The notes: generated by a model not told the origin, from the letters alone. A stretch of 64,000 nucleotides of DNA from Methylobacterium oryzae (GCF_021398735.1 NZ_CP090349.1:431001-495000), one strand, 5' to 3'. Shown: positions 24,206 through 33,312, counted from the stretch's first letter. A program made the numbers and translations.

Positions 24206-25294
24206 GTGAGCCCTGACGCCCCATCCAAGACGGCCCCGACGCCGGCCCGCCCCGAACGGGGTGGCCGGTCGGACACGGCCGCCTCGGTCCTGCCCGGCAT
24301 CGGCCTGTGCGCGGTGATCACCGCGGTGGCGATGGCCGCGCAGGCGGTAGAGGAGCGGGTCGCCGGTCACCCCTACATCGAGGCCCTGGTCCTGGCGATC
24401 CTGATCGGCATCGCGGTGCGGACCGCCTGGACGCCCCCGGCGCAGTTCCGCACCGGCATCGCCTTCTCGGCCAAGCAGCTCCTCGAGGTCGCCGTGGTGC
24501 TGCTCGGCGCCTCCCTGAGCCTCGGGGCGATCCTCGCCTCCGGCCCGGCGCTGCTGGCCGGCATCGTCGGGACCGTGGTGCTCGGCATCGCCGCCAGCGT
24601 GGCGATCTGCCGGGCGCTCGGGCTGCCGGCCCGGATGGCGATCCTGGTGGCCTGCGGCAACGCCATCTGCGGCAACTCGGCCATCGCCGCGGTGGCACCC
24701 GTGATCGGCGCGGAGGCGAAGGACATCGCCGCCGCCATCGCGTTCACCGCCGTCCTCGGCGTGCTGATGGTGCTCGGGCTGCCGCTGTTCGTGCCCCTCG
24801 CGGGCATGACCGACAACCAGTACGGGGTGCTGGCGGGGCTCACCGTCTACGCGGTGCCGCAGGTCCTGGCCGCGACCGTCCCGGTGAGCCTGCTGTCGAC
24901 CCAGGTCGGCACCCTGGTCAAGCTGGTGCGGGTGCTGATGCTCGGCCCGGTCGTGGTGGTGTTCTCGCTGATCGCCCCGCGTCTGCCGCAGGCAGCGGGG
25001 GCGCCGCCGGCGCCGTCCCGTCCGGGCTTCACCAAGCTGGTGCCCTGGTTCATCCTCGGCTTCCTGGCGCTGGCCACCCTGCGCTCCCTGGGCCTCGTCC
25101 CGGACCCGGCGGTGAAGCCGCTGACCCAGCTCGCCGGCGTGCTCACGGTCCTGTCCATGGCCGCCCTCGGCCTCGGGGTCGACGTCCGGGTCCTGGCCCG
25201 GGTCGGCGGCCGGGTCACCCTCGCGGTCACCGCCTCCCTGGCGGTCCTGATCGCCCTCAGCCTGACGCTGATCCGCGCCCTCGGGATCGGGTGA
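24206..25294 (+). CDS. YeiH family (UPF0324) putative sulfate exporter
   Basis: A 362-residue integral membrane protein with about ten helices. The family string ACGNAICGNSAIAAVAPVI (near 150-170) is unmistakable, and the C-terminal GLGVDVRVLARVG also fits. Members are annotated as putative sulfate exporters; direct functional proof is sparse. The GTG start follows a poor Shine-Dalgarno (GGAGCCCGTTCCC). The upstream region has a -10-like TATAGG near 24170 but no good -35. It stands alone between a transporter unit and mucR. Confidence 0.9.
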   Translation: MSPDAPSKTAPTPARPERGGRSDTAASVLPGIGLCAVITAVAMAAQAVEERVAGHPYIEALVLAILIGIAVRTAWTPPAQFRTGIAFSAKQLLEVAVVLLGASLSLGAILASGPALLAGIVGTVVLGIAASVAICRALGLPARMAILVACGNAICGNSAIAAVAPVIGAEAKDIAAAIAFTAVLGVLMVLGLPLFVPLAGMTDNQYGVLAGLTVYAVPQVLAATVPVSLLSTQVGTLVKLVRVLMLGPVVVVFSLIAPRLPQAAGAPPAPSRPGFTKLVPWFILGFLALATLRSLGLVPDPAVKPLTQLAGVLTVLSMAALGLGVDVRVLARVGGRVTLAVTASLAVLIALSLTLIRALGIG

Positions 25295-25439
25295 CGCCGC
25301 GCGCGGTCTTTCCCGCCGCGCGGGCTCCCGACCCGTGTAACAGGCATTCCATCGGCACCTTTGTGCAGGTGACCGGAGCCTTTCGCGCCGGCGATCCGGC
25401 CCATCCGCACCGAAAAGCGCTTCGGGTGATCATCCTTCA

Positions 25440-25476
25440 GTCAAGACCGTCTTGACACATACGCGGTTTTTGCTTT
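25440..25476 (+). promoter_or_regulatory. candidate mucR promoter with overlapping 17-base palindrome
   Basis: GTCAAGACCGTCTTGAC at 25440-25456 is a perfect inverted repeat of eight bases around one centre base. Its right half overlaps a consensus -35, TTGACA (25452-25457). A -10 is weak (TGCTTT near 25471). The arrangement suits repression, possibly autoregulation by MucR, which is known in the family; the actual MucR target sequence is AT-rich rather than this palindrome, so another factor is equally possible. Confidence 0.4.
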
Positions 25477-25506
25477 GGAACCGCAGGCATCGTCGTCGAA
25501 AGCTTC

Positions 25507-25974
25507 GTGTGGACTCGCGCAGTGCCTGAAAAGAATCCCGAGAACAGCCTCAGGTTGGTCACGCTGGTGGGCGAGATCGTCGCCGCCTACGTCTCGAACA
25601 ATTCCGTTCCGCCGACGGCCCTGCCCGAGCTGATGGCGAGCGTGCACGCGGCCCTGGCATCCCTCGACGGGCAGGCGCCGGCGGCCGCGGTCGAGCCGGC
25701 CGTGGAGCGGCCGACGCCGGCCCAGATCCGCAAGTCGGTCCAGGAGGACGGGATCGTCAGCTTCATCGACGGCCGGACTTACAAGACCCTGAAGCGCCAC
25801 CTCACCGCCCACGGCCTGACGCCGGAGCGGTACCGCGAGCGCTACGGTCTGCCGGACGATTACCCGATGACGGCGCCGGGCTACGCCGCGCAGCGCTCCG
25901 CGCTGGCGAAGGCGATCGGCCTCGGCGTGCCCGGCGGGCGCGTCGATCAGCGCAGGACGGGCACCGGCGGCTGA
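25507..25974 (+). CDS. MucR/Ros family transcriptional regulator lacking the zinc-binding Cys
   Basis: A 155-residue regulator of the Ros/MucR group, global H-NS-like regulators of exopolysaccharide, motility and cell-cycle genes in alphaproteobacteria. The N-terminal oligomerisation region reads SLRLVTLVGEIVAAYVSNNSV. The DNA-binding region follows, with RTYKTLKRHL and the flanking block GLPDDYPMTAPGYAAQRSALAK. The usual zinc ligands Cys-x2-Asp-x9-His-x3-His are here Ser85, Asp88, His98 and His102, so the first ligand is replaced by Ser. Mesorhizobium homologues that fold without zinc are known. The start is GTG at 25507; GTG at 25522 is an alternative, and neither has a clear Shine-Dalgarno. 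The 3' end overlaps the minus-strand gene by 28 bases. Confidence 0.9.
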   Translation: MWTRAVPEKNPENSLRLVTLVGEIVAAYVSNNSVPPTALPELMASVHAALASLDGQAPAAAVEPAVERPTPAQIRKSVQEDGIVSFIDGRTYKTLKRHLTAHGLTPERYRERYGLPDDYPMTAPGYAAQRSALAKAIGLGVPGGRVDQRRTGTGG

Positions 25975-26291
25975 TCGGCGGCGCGGCGCGGGGCCGCGCG
26001 CGGCGCGGTCTCGCTCCGCCGCCCCAGGAACGGCAGCACCTGCGCGGGGGCCGGCTCGGATCGGCTGGGCTCGGCGCGGCCCGGGCGGCCGAACGTGTCG
26101 GCCCAGCTCAGTTTGATCACCCGGTTGTCCGCGGCCGCGGGCTCCTCCGCGGGGCGCGGCGCCTTGCGGTTCGCGGCGCCGATCCAACGCACGATCCGGT
26201 GCTCGCGCCCGCGGCGGAGCACCGGCGGCAGATTCGTCTCGCTGCGCTTGCGGTTCTGCCGGATGTCGTCGGTCTTGTCTGAGATCGACAC
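25947..26291 (-). CDS. hypothetical protein
   Basis: A 114-residue basic protein with no recognised domain, signal peptide or membrane helix. The N-terminal half, KTDDIRQNRKRSETNLPPVLRRGREHRIVRWIG, looks constrained; the rest is Ala/Pro/Arg-rich. It has a GTG start with a weak Shine-Dalgarno. It is convergent with mucR, and the two reading frames overlap by 28 bases at their ends. The gap to the next minus-strand gene upstream holds no terminator-like structure with a T-tract. Confidence 0.5.
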   Translation of the reverse strand: MSISDKTDDIRQNRKRSETNLPPVLRRGREHRIVRWIGAANRKAPRPAEEPAAADNRVIKLSWADTFGRPGRAEPSRSEPAPAQVLPFLGRRSETAPRAAPRRAADQPPVPVLR

Positions 26292-26479
26292 GCTCGATAA
26301 CCCTGTCCCCGTGCGAGGTGCGGGCGGGGACGGATAGCGGGTGCAGCCGTGGATCCGCCGGGGTGCTCCACCCTCGACAACGGCGCTATCCTACTGAACT
26401 TGCAGGATCCGGACAGGGCGGTCCCGTCCAAAAAACTTGTCTCTGCGTCCCAGATTGGCCCGTCCGGGGCCGGAACGGC

Positions 26480-28084
26480 TCAGGAGGCGCGCGCGCCCGG
26501 CACCGCGGCGAGCAGGTTGCGGGTGTAGGCGTGCTCCGGCGCGGCGAACAGGTCCGCGGTGCCCCGCATCTCCACGATGGCGCCGCGGTGCATCACGGCG
26601 ATCCGGTCGCAGATCGTGGCGGCCACCCGCAGATCGTGGGTGATGAACAGCATCGCCAGCGACAATCTCTGCTTCAGGTCCTCCAGCAGGTCCAGCACCT
26701 GCCGCTGAACCGAGACGTCCAGCGCCGAGACCGCCTCGTCGGCCACCAGCACGTCCGGCTCCATCGCGAGCGCTCGGGCGATGCCGATGCGCTGGCGCTG
26801 CCCGCCCGAGAAGGCGTTGGGGTAGCGGGCGGCGGCCTTCGGATCGAGACCGACGAGGTCGAGGAGGCTGCGCGCCCGCTCCCGGGCCTCGGCGGCCGAG
26901 ACCCCGTGGGCGATCGGGCCCGCCGTGATGATCTGCTCGACGGTGCGCCGCGGGTTCAGCGACGCGAACGGGTCCTGGAAGATCATCTGGATCCGGCTGC
27001 GCTTGTCGCGCAACGCGCCGCTCCTCAGCGCCGTGTAGTCGAGTTCGCCCAGCCGGACGGTGCCGCCGTCGGGCTCGATCAGGCGGATCGCGAGCCGCGC
27101 GGTGGTCGACTTGCCGGAGCCGGATTCGCCCACGATCCCCAGGGTCTCGCCGCGGCGCACGTCGAACGAGACGTCCTTGACCGCCGCCACGACCCGCGGC
27201 TTGCCGAACAGGCCGGAGCGCCCGGAATAGGTCTTCGACAGCCGGTTCACCGACAGCGCGACCGGGGCGGCCGCCAGGGGCGGGCGCGGCGGCGGCGTCA
27301 GGCTCGGGACGGCGGCGAGCAGCGCCCGGGTGTAGGGCGCCTGCGGGTTCCGCAGCACCGCCTCGGCCGTGCCGGATTCCACGAGCCGCCCGCGCTGGAG
27401 CACCGCCACGTGGTCGGCGATCTCCGCCACCACGCCGAAATCGTGGGTGATGAACAGGACGCTCATCCCGCGCTTCCGCTGCAGGTCGCGGATCAGCCGG
27501 AGGATCTGGGCCTGGGTGGTGACGTCGAGCGCCGTGGTCGGCTCGTCGGCGACCAGCACCGAGGGCTCCAGCGCCAGCGCCATGGCGATCATCGCCCGCT
27601 GCCGCTGGCCGCCGGAGAGCTGGTGCGGGTAGGCCCGCACCGCCTCCTCGGGGTTCGGCAGCCCGACCTCGGCGGCGAGCGCCACCGCCCGGGCCCGGCG
27701 CTCGCTCCGGCTGAGCAGGTTGTGCGCCTCGAACATCTCGGCGATCTGGTCGCCGACTCGCATCACCGGGTTCAGGGCCGTCATCGGCTCCTGGAACACC
27801 ATGGCGATGCGCCGGCCCCGCAGCGCGCGCCACGCCGGCTCGTCGAGGGTCAGGAGGTCCCGGCCCTCGAACAGGATCGCGCCGGCCGTCGGCTTCAGCG
27901 CCCGGGGCAGGAGGCCTGTCAGCGCGTAGGCGCTCATCGACTTGCCCGAGCCCGATTCCCCGACCACGCACAGGATCTTCCCGGCCTCGAGGTCGAGGTT
28001 CAGGCCCTCGACCGCGTGCGGGCGGTCGGCGCCCTTGGGGAGCGCGATCGTCAGATCGCGGATGCGGACGACCGGCTCGCTCAT
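26480..28084 (-). CDS. fused dual-ATPase of a peptide ABC transporter (DppD-DppF fusion)
   Basis: A 534-residue protein with two complete ATP-binding cassettes in tandem, as in GsiA/YejF. The first has Walker [11 protein letters not shown]-loop [10 protein letters not shown], signature LSGGQRQR and Walker [13 protein letters not shown]. The second has [33 protein letters not shown] and [12 protein letters not shown]. Note Ser-Met instead of Ser-Thr in the first Walker A. It energises the permeases encoded further upstream in the same minus-strand cluster. Its start lies four bases after the M20 peptidase stop, so the two are co-translated. It is the last gene of the cluster. Confidence 0.95.
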   Translation of the reverse strand: MSEPVVRIRDLTIALPKGADRPHAVEGLNLDLEAGKILCVVGESGSGKSMSAYALTGLLPRALKPTAGAILFEGRDLLTLDEPAWRALRGRRIAMVFQEPMTALNPVMRVGDQIAEMFEAHNLLSRSERRARAVALAAEVGLPNPEEAVRAYPHQLSGGQRQRAMIAMALALEPSVLVADEPTTALDVTTQAQILRLIRDLQRKRGMSVLFITHDFGVVAEIADHVAVLQRGRLVESGTAEAVLRNPQAPYTRALLAAVPSLTPPPRPPLAAAPVALSVNRLSKTYSGRSGLFGKPRVVAAVKDVSFDVRRGETLGIVGESGSGKSTTARLAIRLIEPDGGTVRLGELDYTALRSGALRDKRSRIQMIFQDPFASLNPRRTVEQIITAGPIAHGVSAAEARERARSLLDLVGLDPKAAARYPNAFSGGQRQRIGIARALAMEPDVLVADEAVSALDVSVQRQVLDLLEDLKQRLSLAMLFITHDLRVAATICDRIAVMHRGAIVEMRGTADLFAAPEHAYTRNLLAAVPGARAS

Positions 28085-28088
28085 CGTG

Positions 28089-29510
28089 TCAGGCCCTCGC
28101 GGTGCGGCGGCGGAGGATGTCGGGCCCGTCTCGGCCCAGATCCCAGAACAGGCCGGCCATGATCGCCAGGCCCTCGCGGGTGCCGGAGGCGAGCATGTGC
28201 TCGTCCGGACCGTGCTGGCGGCAGGCCGGGTAGGAATGCGGCACCCAGAGGGTCGGCAGGCCGAGGATCTCCGAGAAGGCGTCGTTCGGCAGCGAGCCGC
28301 CGAGATTGGGCAGCAGCGCCGGCTTCTTGCCCGAGCTCGCCTCGATCGACTGGAGCGCCCACTCGACCCAGGGATCCTCCACGGGCAGACGGGTCGCCTG
28401 GAAGACTTCCGCCGCGCGGGCCGGCCGGACCTCGATCATCGGGAAGCCGCGCGCGTCGAGATGGGCGCGCACGTTCCGGATGAGGTTCTGCCAGTCGGTG
28501 CCGACCACGAAGCGCAGCTGCAGGGTCGCCTTGGCGTGGGGCGGCACGGCGTTGAGCGGCCCGTCCGGGTCGCCGGTCTTGAAGGCCAGCACCTCCAGCG
28601 TGTTCCAGGCGAAGACCCGCTCGGCCGGGCTCAGGCCCGGCTCGCCCCAGTCGGAATCGATCGTGGGCGCGGTCGGGTCCTCGCCGACGCGGATGTCGGC
28701 GAGCGCCGCGCGCACGCCCTCGGGGATCGGCGGCGGCCGCAGGGCGTCCACCAGGATGCTGCCGCGGGCATCGACCATCGAGGCGATCGCCGAGGCCAGC
28801 ACCGTGCCGGGGTTGCGCAGCAGCCCGCCCCAGTTGCCGGAATGGTGCGGGCCCTCCCGAAGGTTCAGGCTGAGCTCGAAATTGTAGGCGCCGCGGGAGC
28901 CCAGGAAGAGGGTCGGCCGCTCGCCGTTGAGGCGGGGGCCGTCCGAGGCGATCAGCACGTCGGAGCGCAGGGCCTCCGCCTGCTCCCGGCAGAACGGCCG
29001 CAGGCCCGGGGAGCCCGATTCCTCGCCCATCTCGATCAGGAGCTTGACGTTGAAGCCGAGACGGCCCCCGCGCGCGGCGATCACCTGCTCCAGGGCCGCG
29101 AGGTTGAGGACGTGCTGGCCCTTGTTGTCGGCGGTGCCGCGCCCGTACCAGCGGTCGCCCTCGACCACGATCTCCCAGGGGCCGAGCCCTTCGCGCCACT
29201 GCTCGGGGTAGCCCCGCACCGTGTCGCCGTGGCCGTAGATCAGCACGGTCGGCAGGTCCGCGCCCTCGCGCCGCTCGGCGATCAGGAACGGTCCGTGGAC
29301 CCCGTCCGGGTTGGGGAAGATCTTCGGCGCGTCGAAGCCGAGGCGGGCGACGAGCGGCGCGATGAAAGCGTCGAGATAGGCGCGGAGCGCCGCCTCCTGG
29401 CCGGGAGCCTGGCTCTCGGTGGGCATCGCCACGGCCTCCCGCAGGAGCGCGAGGAACGCGCCCGAGTCGAAGGCCTCCGTGGCGCGCGCGATGGCGGCGT
29501 CTCGCGTCAT
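28089..29510 (-). CDS. M20 family metallopeptidase (dipeptidase type)
   Basis: A 473-residue cytoplasmic zinc peptidase of the M20/ArgE/DapE/CPG2 superfamily, closest in length and pattern to M20 dipeptidases. Metal ligands and catalytic residues lie in IYGHGDTVRG (His, Asp), GRGTADNKGQH (bridging Asp), IEMGEESGSPG (catalytic Glu and ligand), the Asp of IASDGPRL and the His of VPHSYPACRQHGPDEH. The start MTRDAAIARA is chosen because the in-frame extension upstream is just the translated parS-like palindrome (MFHGKH). It lies inside a peptide ABC transporter cluster, between permease and ATPase genes, so it very likely cleaves the imported peptide. Confidence 0.92.
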   Translation of the reverse strand: MTRDAAIARATEAFDSGAFLALLREAVAMPTESQAPGQEAALRAYLDAFIAPLVARLGFDAPKIFPNPDGVHGPFLIAERREGADLPTVLIYGHGDTVRGYPEQWREGLGPWEIVVEGDRWYGRGTADNKGQHVLNLAALEQVIAARGGRLGFNVKLLIEMGEESGSPGLRPFCREQAEALRSDVLIASDGPRLNGERPTLFLGSRGAYNFELSLNLREGPHHSGNWGGLLRNPGTVLASAIASMVDARGSILVDALRPPPIPEGVRAALADIRVGEDPTAPTIDSDWGEPGLSPAERVFAWNTLEVLAFKTGDPDGPLNAVPPHAKATLQLRFVVGTDWQNLIRNVRAHLDARGFPMIEVRPARAAEVFQATRLPVEDPWVEWALQSIEASSGKKPALLPNLGGSLPNDAFSEILGLPTLWVPHSYPACRQHGPDEHMLASGTREGLAIMAGLFWDLGRDGPDILRRRTARA

Positions 29511-29514
29511 GGTG

Positions 29515-29530
29515 TGTTTCCCGTGAAACA
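29515..29530. other. near-consensus ParB-binding parS site, copy 1
   Basis: TGTTTCCCGTGAAACA differs by one base from the parS consensus TGTTTCACGTGAAACA. It is followed on the right by TTTCGTTAAC. A second site with the complementary mismatch and nearly the same right flank lies at 60735-60750. It is located in the 60-base gap between the permease and M20 genes of a minus-strand operon. Confidence 0.55.
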
Positions 29531-29570
29531 TTTCGTTAACCTGCCGGCCGGTTCCGGCCTGGCGACGGCG

Positions 29571-30506
29571 TCAGTGGCGCGCCTCGGGAGCGGTGATGTC
29601 GCGCAGGCCATCACCTAAGAGATTGATCGCCAGCACGAGGAGGAGGAGCGCCACGCCCGGGATGGTGATCACCCAGGGCTGGAAGAACATGTACTGCTTG
29701 CCCTCGGCGATCATCAGGCCCCAGGAGGGCAGGGGCGGCTGCACGCCGAGCCCGAGGAACGACAGGGCGGCCTCCAGCAGGATCGCGTGGGCCATCTCCA
29801 GGGTCGCCACGACGATCAGCGCGTTCATGATGTTGGGCAGGATCTCCTGGCGGATGATCCGCAGGTCCGTGAGCCCCGCGGCGCGGGCGGCCGAGACGAA
29901 GTCCTGGTTGCGGATCTGCTGGGTGGCGGCCCGCGTCACCACGGCGAAGCGGTCCCAGAGCAGGAAGCCCAGCACCAGCACCACCACCTTGAGCGAGCCG
30001 CCGACCAGCGCCGCCATGGCCAGCGCCACCAGCACCACCGGCATGGCGAGCCGCGTGGTCACGACGTAGCTGACCACCGAATCGACCCAGCCGCCGAAAT
30101 AGCCGGCGCACAGGCCGAGCGTCGTGCCGATCAGCCCGGAGATCAGCGCCGCCGAGATCCCGATCAGGAGGGAGATCTGGCCGCCGTAGAGCAGGCGGCT
30201 CAGGTAGTCGCGGCCGAGCTTGTCGGTGCCGAGCACGTGCTCCCAGGTGCCCTTGGCCTGCCAGACCGGCGGGATCAGGCGGCGGGACACGTCCTGCGCG
30301 TAGGGGTCGTGCGGGGCGATGAGCGGGGCGGCGAGCGCCGCCAGCACGATCAGCCCGAGGATCCCGGCCCCGATCAGGAAGCCGGTGTGGCGCAGGCCCC
30401 GGCGCAGGATCAGGCGAGTGGGGGAGGGGACCGGCGCCAGCGCGATCGGCGCGTCCGGGGGCAGGGCCGGGGCGGCGAGCGCCGCCGTGTCGGGGGGGAG
30501 GCTCAT
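29571..30506 (-). CDS. ABC transporter permease, DppC type
   Basis: A 311-residue permease. A Pro/Ala-rich cytoplasmic N-terminus of about 40 residues precedes the first helix, FLIGAGILGLIVLAALAAPLIA. The periplasmic part has VLGTDKLGRDYLSRLLYGG, diagnostic of the DppC/OppC family. The EAA-type loop reads SAARAAGLTDLRIIRQEILPN. It pairs with the DppB-type permease whose stop lies 10 bases upstream, and it is followed by the M20 peptidase gene after a 60-base gap. Confidence 0.94.
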   Translation of the reverse strand: MSLPPDTAALAAPALPPDAPIALAPVPSPTRLILRRGLRHTGFLIGAGILGLIVLAALAAPLIAPHDPYAQDVSRRLIPPVWQAKGTWEHVLGTDKLGRDYLSRLLYGGQISLLIGISAALISGLIGTTLGLCAGYFGGWVDSVVSYVVTTRLAMPVVLVALAMAALVGGSLKVVVLVLGFLLWDRFAVVTRAATQQIRNQDFVSAARAAGLTDLRIIRQEILPNIMNALIVVATLEMAHAILLEAALSFLGLGVQPPLPSWGLMIAEGKQYMFFQPWVITIPGVALLLLVLAINLLGDGLRDITAPEARH

Positions 30507-30516
30507 CGGCGGATCC

Positions 30517-31434
30517 TCACGACTGGCGCAGGCGCGGGTCGAGGAAGGCGTTCAAGAGGTCGGCGGCGAGCGTCAGGCCGATATAGATCATGGCGAGCAC
30601 CAGCACGATCGCCTGGACGACCGGGAAGTCGTTGCGGGCGATGGATTCCCAGGCGAGCTGCCCGAGCCCCTGGAGCGAGAACACCGCCTCGATCACGATC
30701 GAGCCGCCCAGCATGAAGCCGAACTGCACCGCCGAGAGGGCGATCACCGGGATCACGGCGTTGCGCAGCGCGTGCCGCACCAGGATCTTGCGCGGCGGCA
30801 GCCCCTTGGCGCGGGCGGTGCGGACGTAGTCGGAGGCCAGCACCTCCAGCATGCCGTTGCGGGTGAGGCGCATCACCGCCGGCATCGCGTAGTAGCCGAG
30901 GGCGACCGCCGGCAGGACGAAGTTCTTCCACGTGGCGTTGCCCGAGACCGGCAGCCAGCGGAGGTTGACGGAGAAGATCAGGATCAGCGTCAGGCCGAAC
31001 CAGAAGCTCGGCATCGCCTGGCCGAGCACCGAGACGGCGAGCGCCGTCCGGTCGATCCACGTGTCCCGCTTCACGGCGGCGACGACGCCCAGCGGGATCG
31101 CCACGAACAGGGCCACGGCGAGCGCGATGATGCCGAGATAGAGGGTGATCGGCAGGCGGGCGGCGAGCAGGTCGATCACGCTCTCGCGGAAATAGAAGGA
31201 GTTGCCGAAATCGAGGTGCAGGGCCCGCCAGCCCCAGGTGAGGAACTGGGTCAGCAGCGGCTGGTCCAGCCCGTAATCCTGGCGGATCTGGGCGATCTGC
31301 GGGCCGGTGGCCTCGGGGCCGGCGATCGCGGTCGCGAGGTCGCCCGAGAGGTGGAGGAGCAGGAAGCTCGCCACCGAGACCGTGAGGGCCACCGCCAGGG
31401 CGACCAGCACGCGCCGGAACGTGAAGGCCAGCAT
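30517..31434 (-). CDS. ABC transporter permease, DppB type
   Basis: A 305-residue permease with six helices. The start MLAFTFRRVLVALAVALTVSVASFLLL gives the first helix. IRQDYGLDQPLLTQFLTW is the family's periplasmic segment, and the EAA loop is [22 protein letters not shown]. It follows the binding-protein gene after a 225-base gap filled by palindromic elements, and precedes the partner permease by 10 bases. Confidence 0.94.
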   Translation of the reverse strand: MLAFTFRRVLVALAVALTVSVASFLLLHLSGDLATAIAGPEATGPQIAQIRQDYGLDQPLLTQFLTWGWRALHLDFGNSFYFRESVIDLLAARLPITLYLGIIALAVALFVAIPLGVVAAVKRDTWIDRTALAVSVLGQAMPSFWFGLTLILIFSVNLRWLPVSGNATWKNFVLPAVALGYYAMPAVMRLTRNGMLEVLASDYVRTARAKGLPPRKILVRHALRNAVIPVIALSAVQFGFMLGGSIVIEAVFSLQGLGQLAWESIARNDFPVVQAIVLVLAMIYIGLTLAADLLNAFLDPRLRQS

Positions 31435-31490
31435 GGGTTCAGGCTCCTTCCTGGCGATGCAGATCGCGCCGGATCAGGACGAAGCGTCCT

Positions 31491-31546
31491 CTCCTCCCCC
31501 GGCGATCCCGGGCTTGCCCGGGATCGCTCAAGCTTGTGGGGAGGAG
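31491..31546. repeat. nested inverted repeat in the operon gap
   Basis: An outer stem CTCCTCCCC (31491-31499) with GGGGAGGAG (31538-31546) encloses a perfect inner stem GCGATCCCGGGC/GCCCGGGATCGC (31502-31527). It lies between the binding-protein and permease genes of a peptide transporter, where it could attenuate transcription or stabilise the 5' part of the mRNA. Confidence 0.55.
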
Positions 31547-31609
31547 CCGGAGGTGGGGGTGGCGCAGAATCGAGCGGTGCGGTGCCGTCTGCGCCACCCC
31601 CACCCCTGA

Positions 31610-31632
31610 CCCCTCCCCGCAAGGGGGAGGGG
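31610..31632. repeat. CCCCTCCCC-GCAAG-GGGGAGGGG palindrome (REP-like family 2)
   Basis: A nine-base perfect stem with a five-base loop, 28 bases after the binding-protein stop on the minus strand. It belongs to the same loose family as the elements at 16819-16832 and 56858-56995, and it too sits between binding-protein and permease genes. Confidence 0.55.
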
Positions 31633-31659
31633 AAAGGCGTCGCGCCTTCGCGGCCATCC

Positions 31660-33192
31660 TCACTTCCACGACGCCGCGTAGAAGCGCGGCACCTCGTCGG
31701 GCTGGGCCGTGAAGGTCAGGTCCGACGTGAAGGCGTAGTTGGTCGAGTAGGAGAACATCGGCAGGGCGTAGGCCTGCGCGGCGATCCGCTGGAGCGCCTT
31801 GGCGTAGGCGGCCTTGCGCTTCTCGGGATCCATGGAGCTGTCGCCCTCCTGCAGGTCGGCGATCACCTGCGGATCCTTGGTCAGGTCCTCCTCGCCGCCG
31901 CGGAAATACACCCCGTCGAAGGCCGAGACGTCGAGCACCGAGAACGACCCCCAGGTCTGGTAGCCGATCGAGGTCTTGCCGGCCCGCAGCGCGTCGCGGA
32001 ACGCCGCGTAGCGCAGGTAGTTGAGCCGCGCCTTGATGCCGACGGCGCCGAGATAGCCGATCACCGCCTCGGCGTAGTCGCGCTCGCGATAGGCGCCGAG
32101 GTCGATCTCGAACCCGTTCGGGTAGCCGGCTTCCTTGAGCAGCGCCTTGGCCTTGGCGGGGTCGTAGGCGTAGCGCGGCACGCCCTGGTCGGTGCAGCCG
32201 AACTGGTCGACGAAGCACAGCGCGTTCATCACCCGCGAGGCGCCGCGCACGAGGTTGTCGACCATCGCCTTGCGGTCGATGGCGTAGGAGATCGCCTGCC
32301 GGACGCGCACGTCCTTGAGCGGCGAGTTCTCCTTCGCCCGGCCCAGCGTGTCGAACTGCAGGAACCCGACCCGCATCGTCTCGGAATTGAGGACCGTGAT
32401 GTTGGGCGCGGCGCGCAACTGCTCGGCTTGGTCGCTCGGCACCCGCCAGATCCAGTCGACGCCGCCGGTCATCAGCTCGGCCATCCGGCTCTCGCCGTCC
32501 GGGATGACGCGGAACTGCAGCTTGCCGATCTTCGGCTTACCCAGAGGGCTCTCGGCCCAGTACTTGTCGAACCGCTCCATGGAGACGCCGCGGCCGCTGT
32601 CGACCTTGGTGATCCGGTACGGGCCGCTGCCGACCGGCGCCTTGGCGAAACCGTCGAGGCCGACCTTCTTGAAGTAGTTGGCCGGGAAGATCGGGGTCGG
32701 GCCGGCGAGGTATTCCAGCGCCGCCGGGAACGGGGCCTTCAGGTGGATGCGCACGCTGTGCGGGCCGGTCACCTCCACCGACTTCATCCAGTCGACGTTC
32801 TGGCGGGTGACCGTGCGCGCTTCGGGGGTCAGCACGTAGTTGAACGTGAAGGCCACGTCCTCCGGCCCGAGCGGGTCGCCGTTGTGGAAGACCACGCCCT
32901 CGCGGATCGTGAGGTCGAGGGTCGTGTCGTCCGCCCATTTCCAAGCGGTCGCCAGGAACGGCTTGTAGGTGCCGTCCTTGGGATCCCGGTACAGCAGCGT
33001 GTCCCAGCAGTTCCGGGCCAGGATCACGCCCTCGCGGGCGCTGTTGTGATACGGGCTGACGTTCTCGGGCTCGCTGTCCGACGCGTAGACCAATGTGTCG
33101 TTGGCCTTGCCGGCCAGCGCCGGGTGGGCGGCGATCAGGGTCGCGAACGAGGCGGCCAGGGTGGCGGCTCGGGTGAGGGTCCGTAGCGGCAT
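31660..33192 (-). CDS. ABC transporter substrate-binding protein, dipeptide/oligopeptide family 5
   Basis: A 510-residue periplasmic binding protein with a Sec signal peptide (MPLRTLTRAATLAASFATLIAA, cleavage near ALAG). SBP_bac_5 hallmarks include LDLTIREGVVFHNGDPLGPEDV, GSGPYRITKVDSG and VRVRQAISYAIDRKAMVD. The ATG has GGAG six bases upstream; an in-frame extension to 33255 is rejected because it lacks these signals. It is the first gene of a cluster (binding protein, two permeases, M20 peptidase, fused ATPase) and is divergent from a LysR regulator 170 bases away. The ligand is probably a short or modified peptide. Confidence 0.93.
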   Translation of the reverse strand: MPLRTLTRAATLAASFATLIAAHPALAGKANDTLVYASDSEPENVSPYHNSAREGVILARNCWDTLLYRDPKDGTYKPFLATAWKWADDTTLDLTIREGVVFHNGDPLGPEDVAFTFNYVLTPEARTVTRQNVDWMKSVEVTGPHSVRIHLKAPFPAALEYLAGPTPIFPANYFKKVGLDGFAKAPVGSGPYRITKVDSGRGVSMERFDKYWAESPLGKPKIGKLQFRVIPDGESRMAELMTGGVDWIWRVPSDQAEQLRAAPNITVLNSETMRVGFLQFDTLGRAKENSPLKDVRVRQAISYAIDRKAMVDNLVRGASRVMNALCFVDQFGCTDQGVPRYAYDPAKAKALLKEAGYPNGFEIDLGAYRERDYAEAVIGYLGAVGIKARLNYLRYAAFRDALRAGKTSIGYQTWGSFSVLDVSAFDGVYFRGGEEDLTKDPQVIADLQEGDSSMDPEKRKAAYAKALQRIAAQAYALPMFSYSTNYAFTSDLTFTAQPDEVPRFYAASWK

Positions 33193-33312
33193 GCAGGCTC
33201 CGACGGCGCGGCGGACAGGCCCGGCGGACGGTTCCGCGGCTGCCGCGTTTTTCACCCTGCCATGGTGTTGTGCATCTGGGATCGCAACAAGTAGAATTTA
33301 GCGAGTGCTGCG

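Noticed and set aside
26400-26445. Terminator at the hairpin next to AAAAAA (26434)
   Set aside because: On the plus strand the hairpin is followed by As, and on the minus strand the Ts come before the hairpin, so neither strand gives stem then U-tract.
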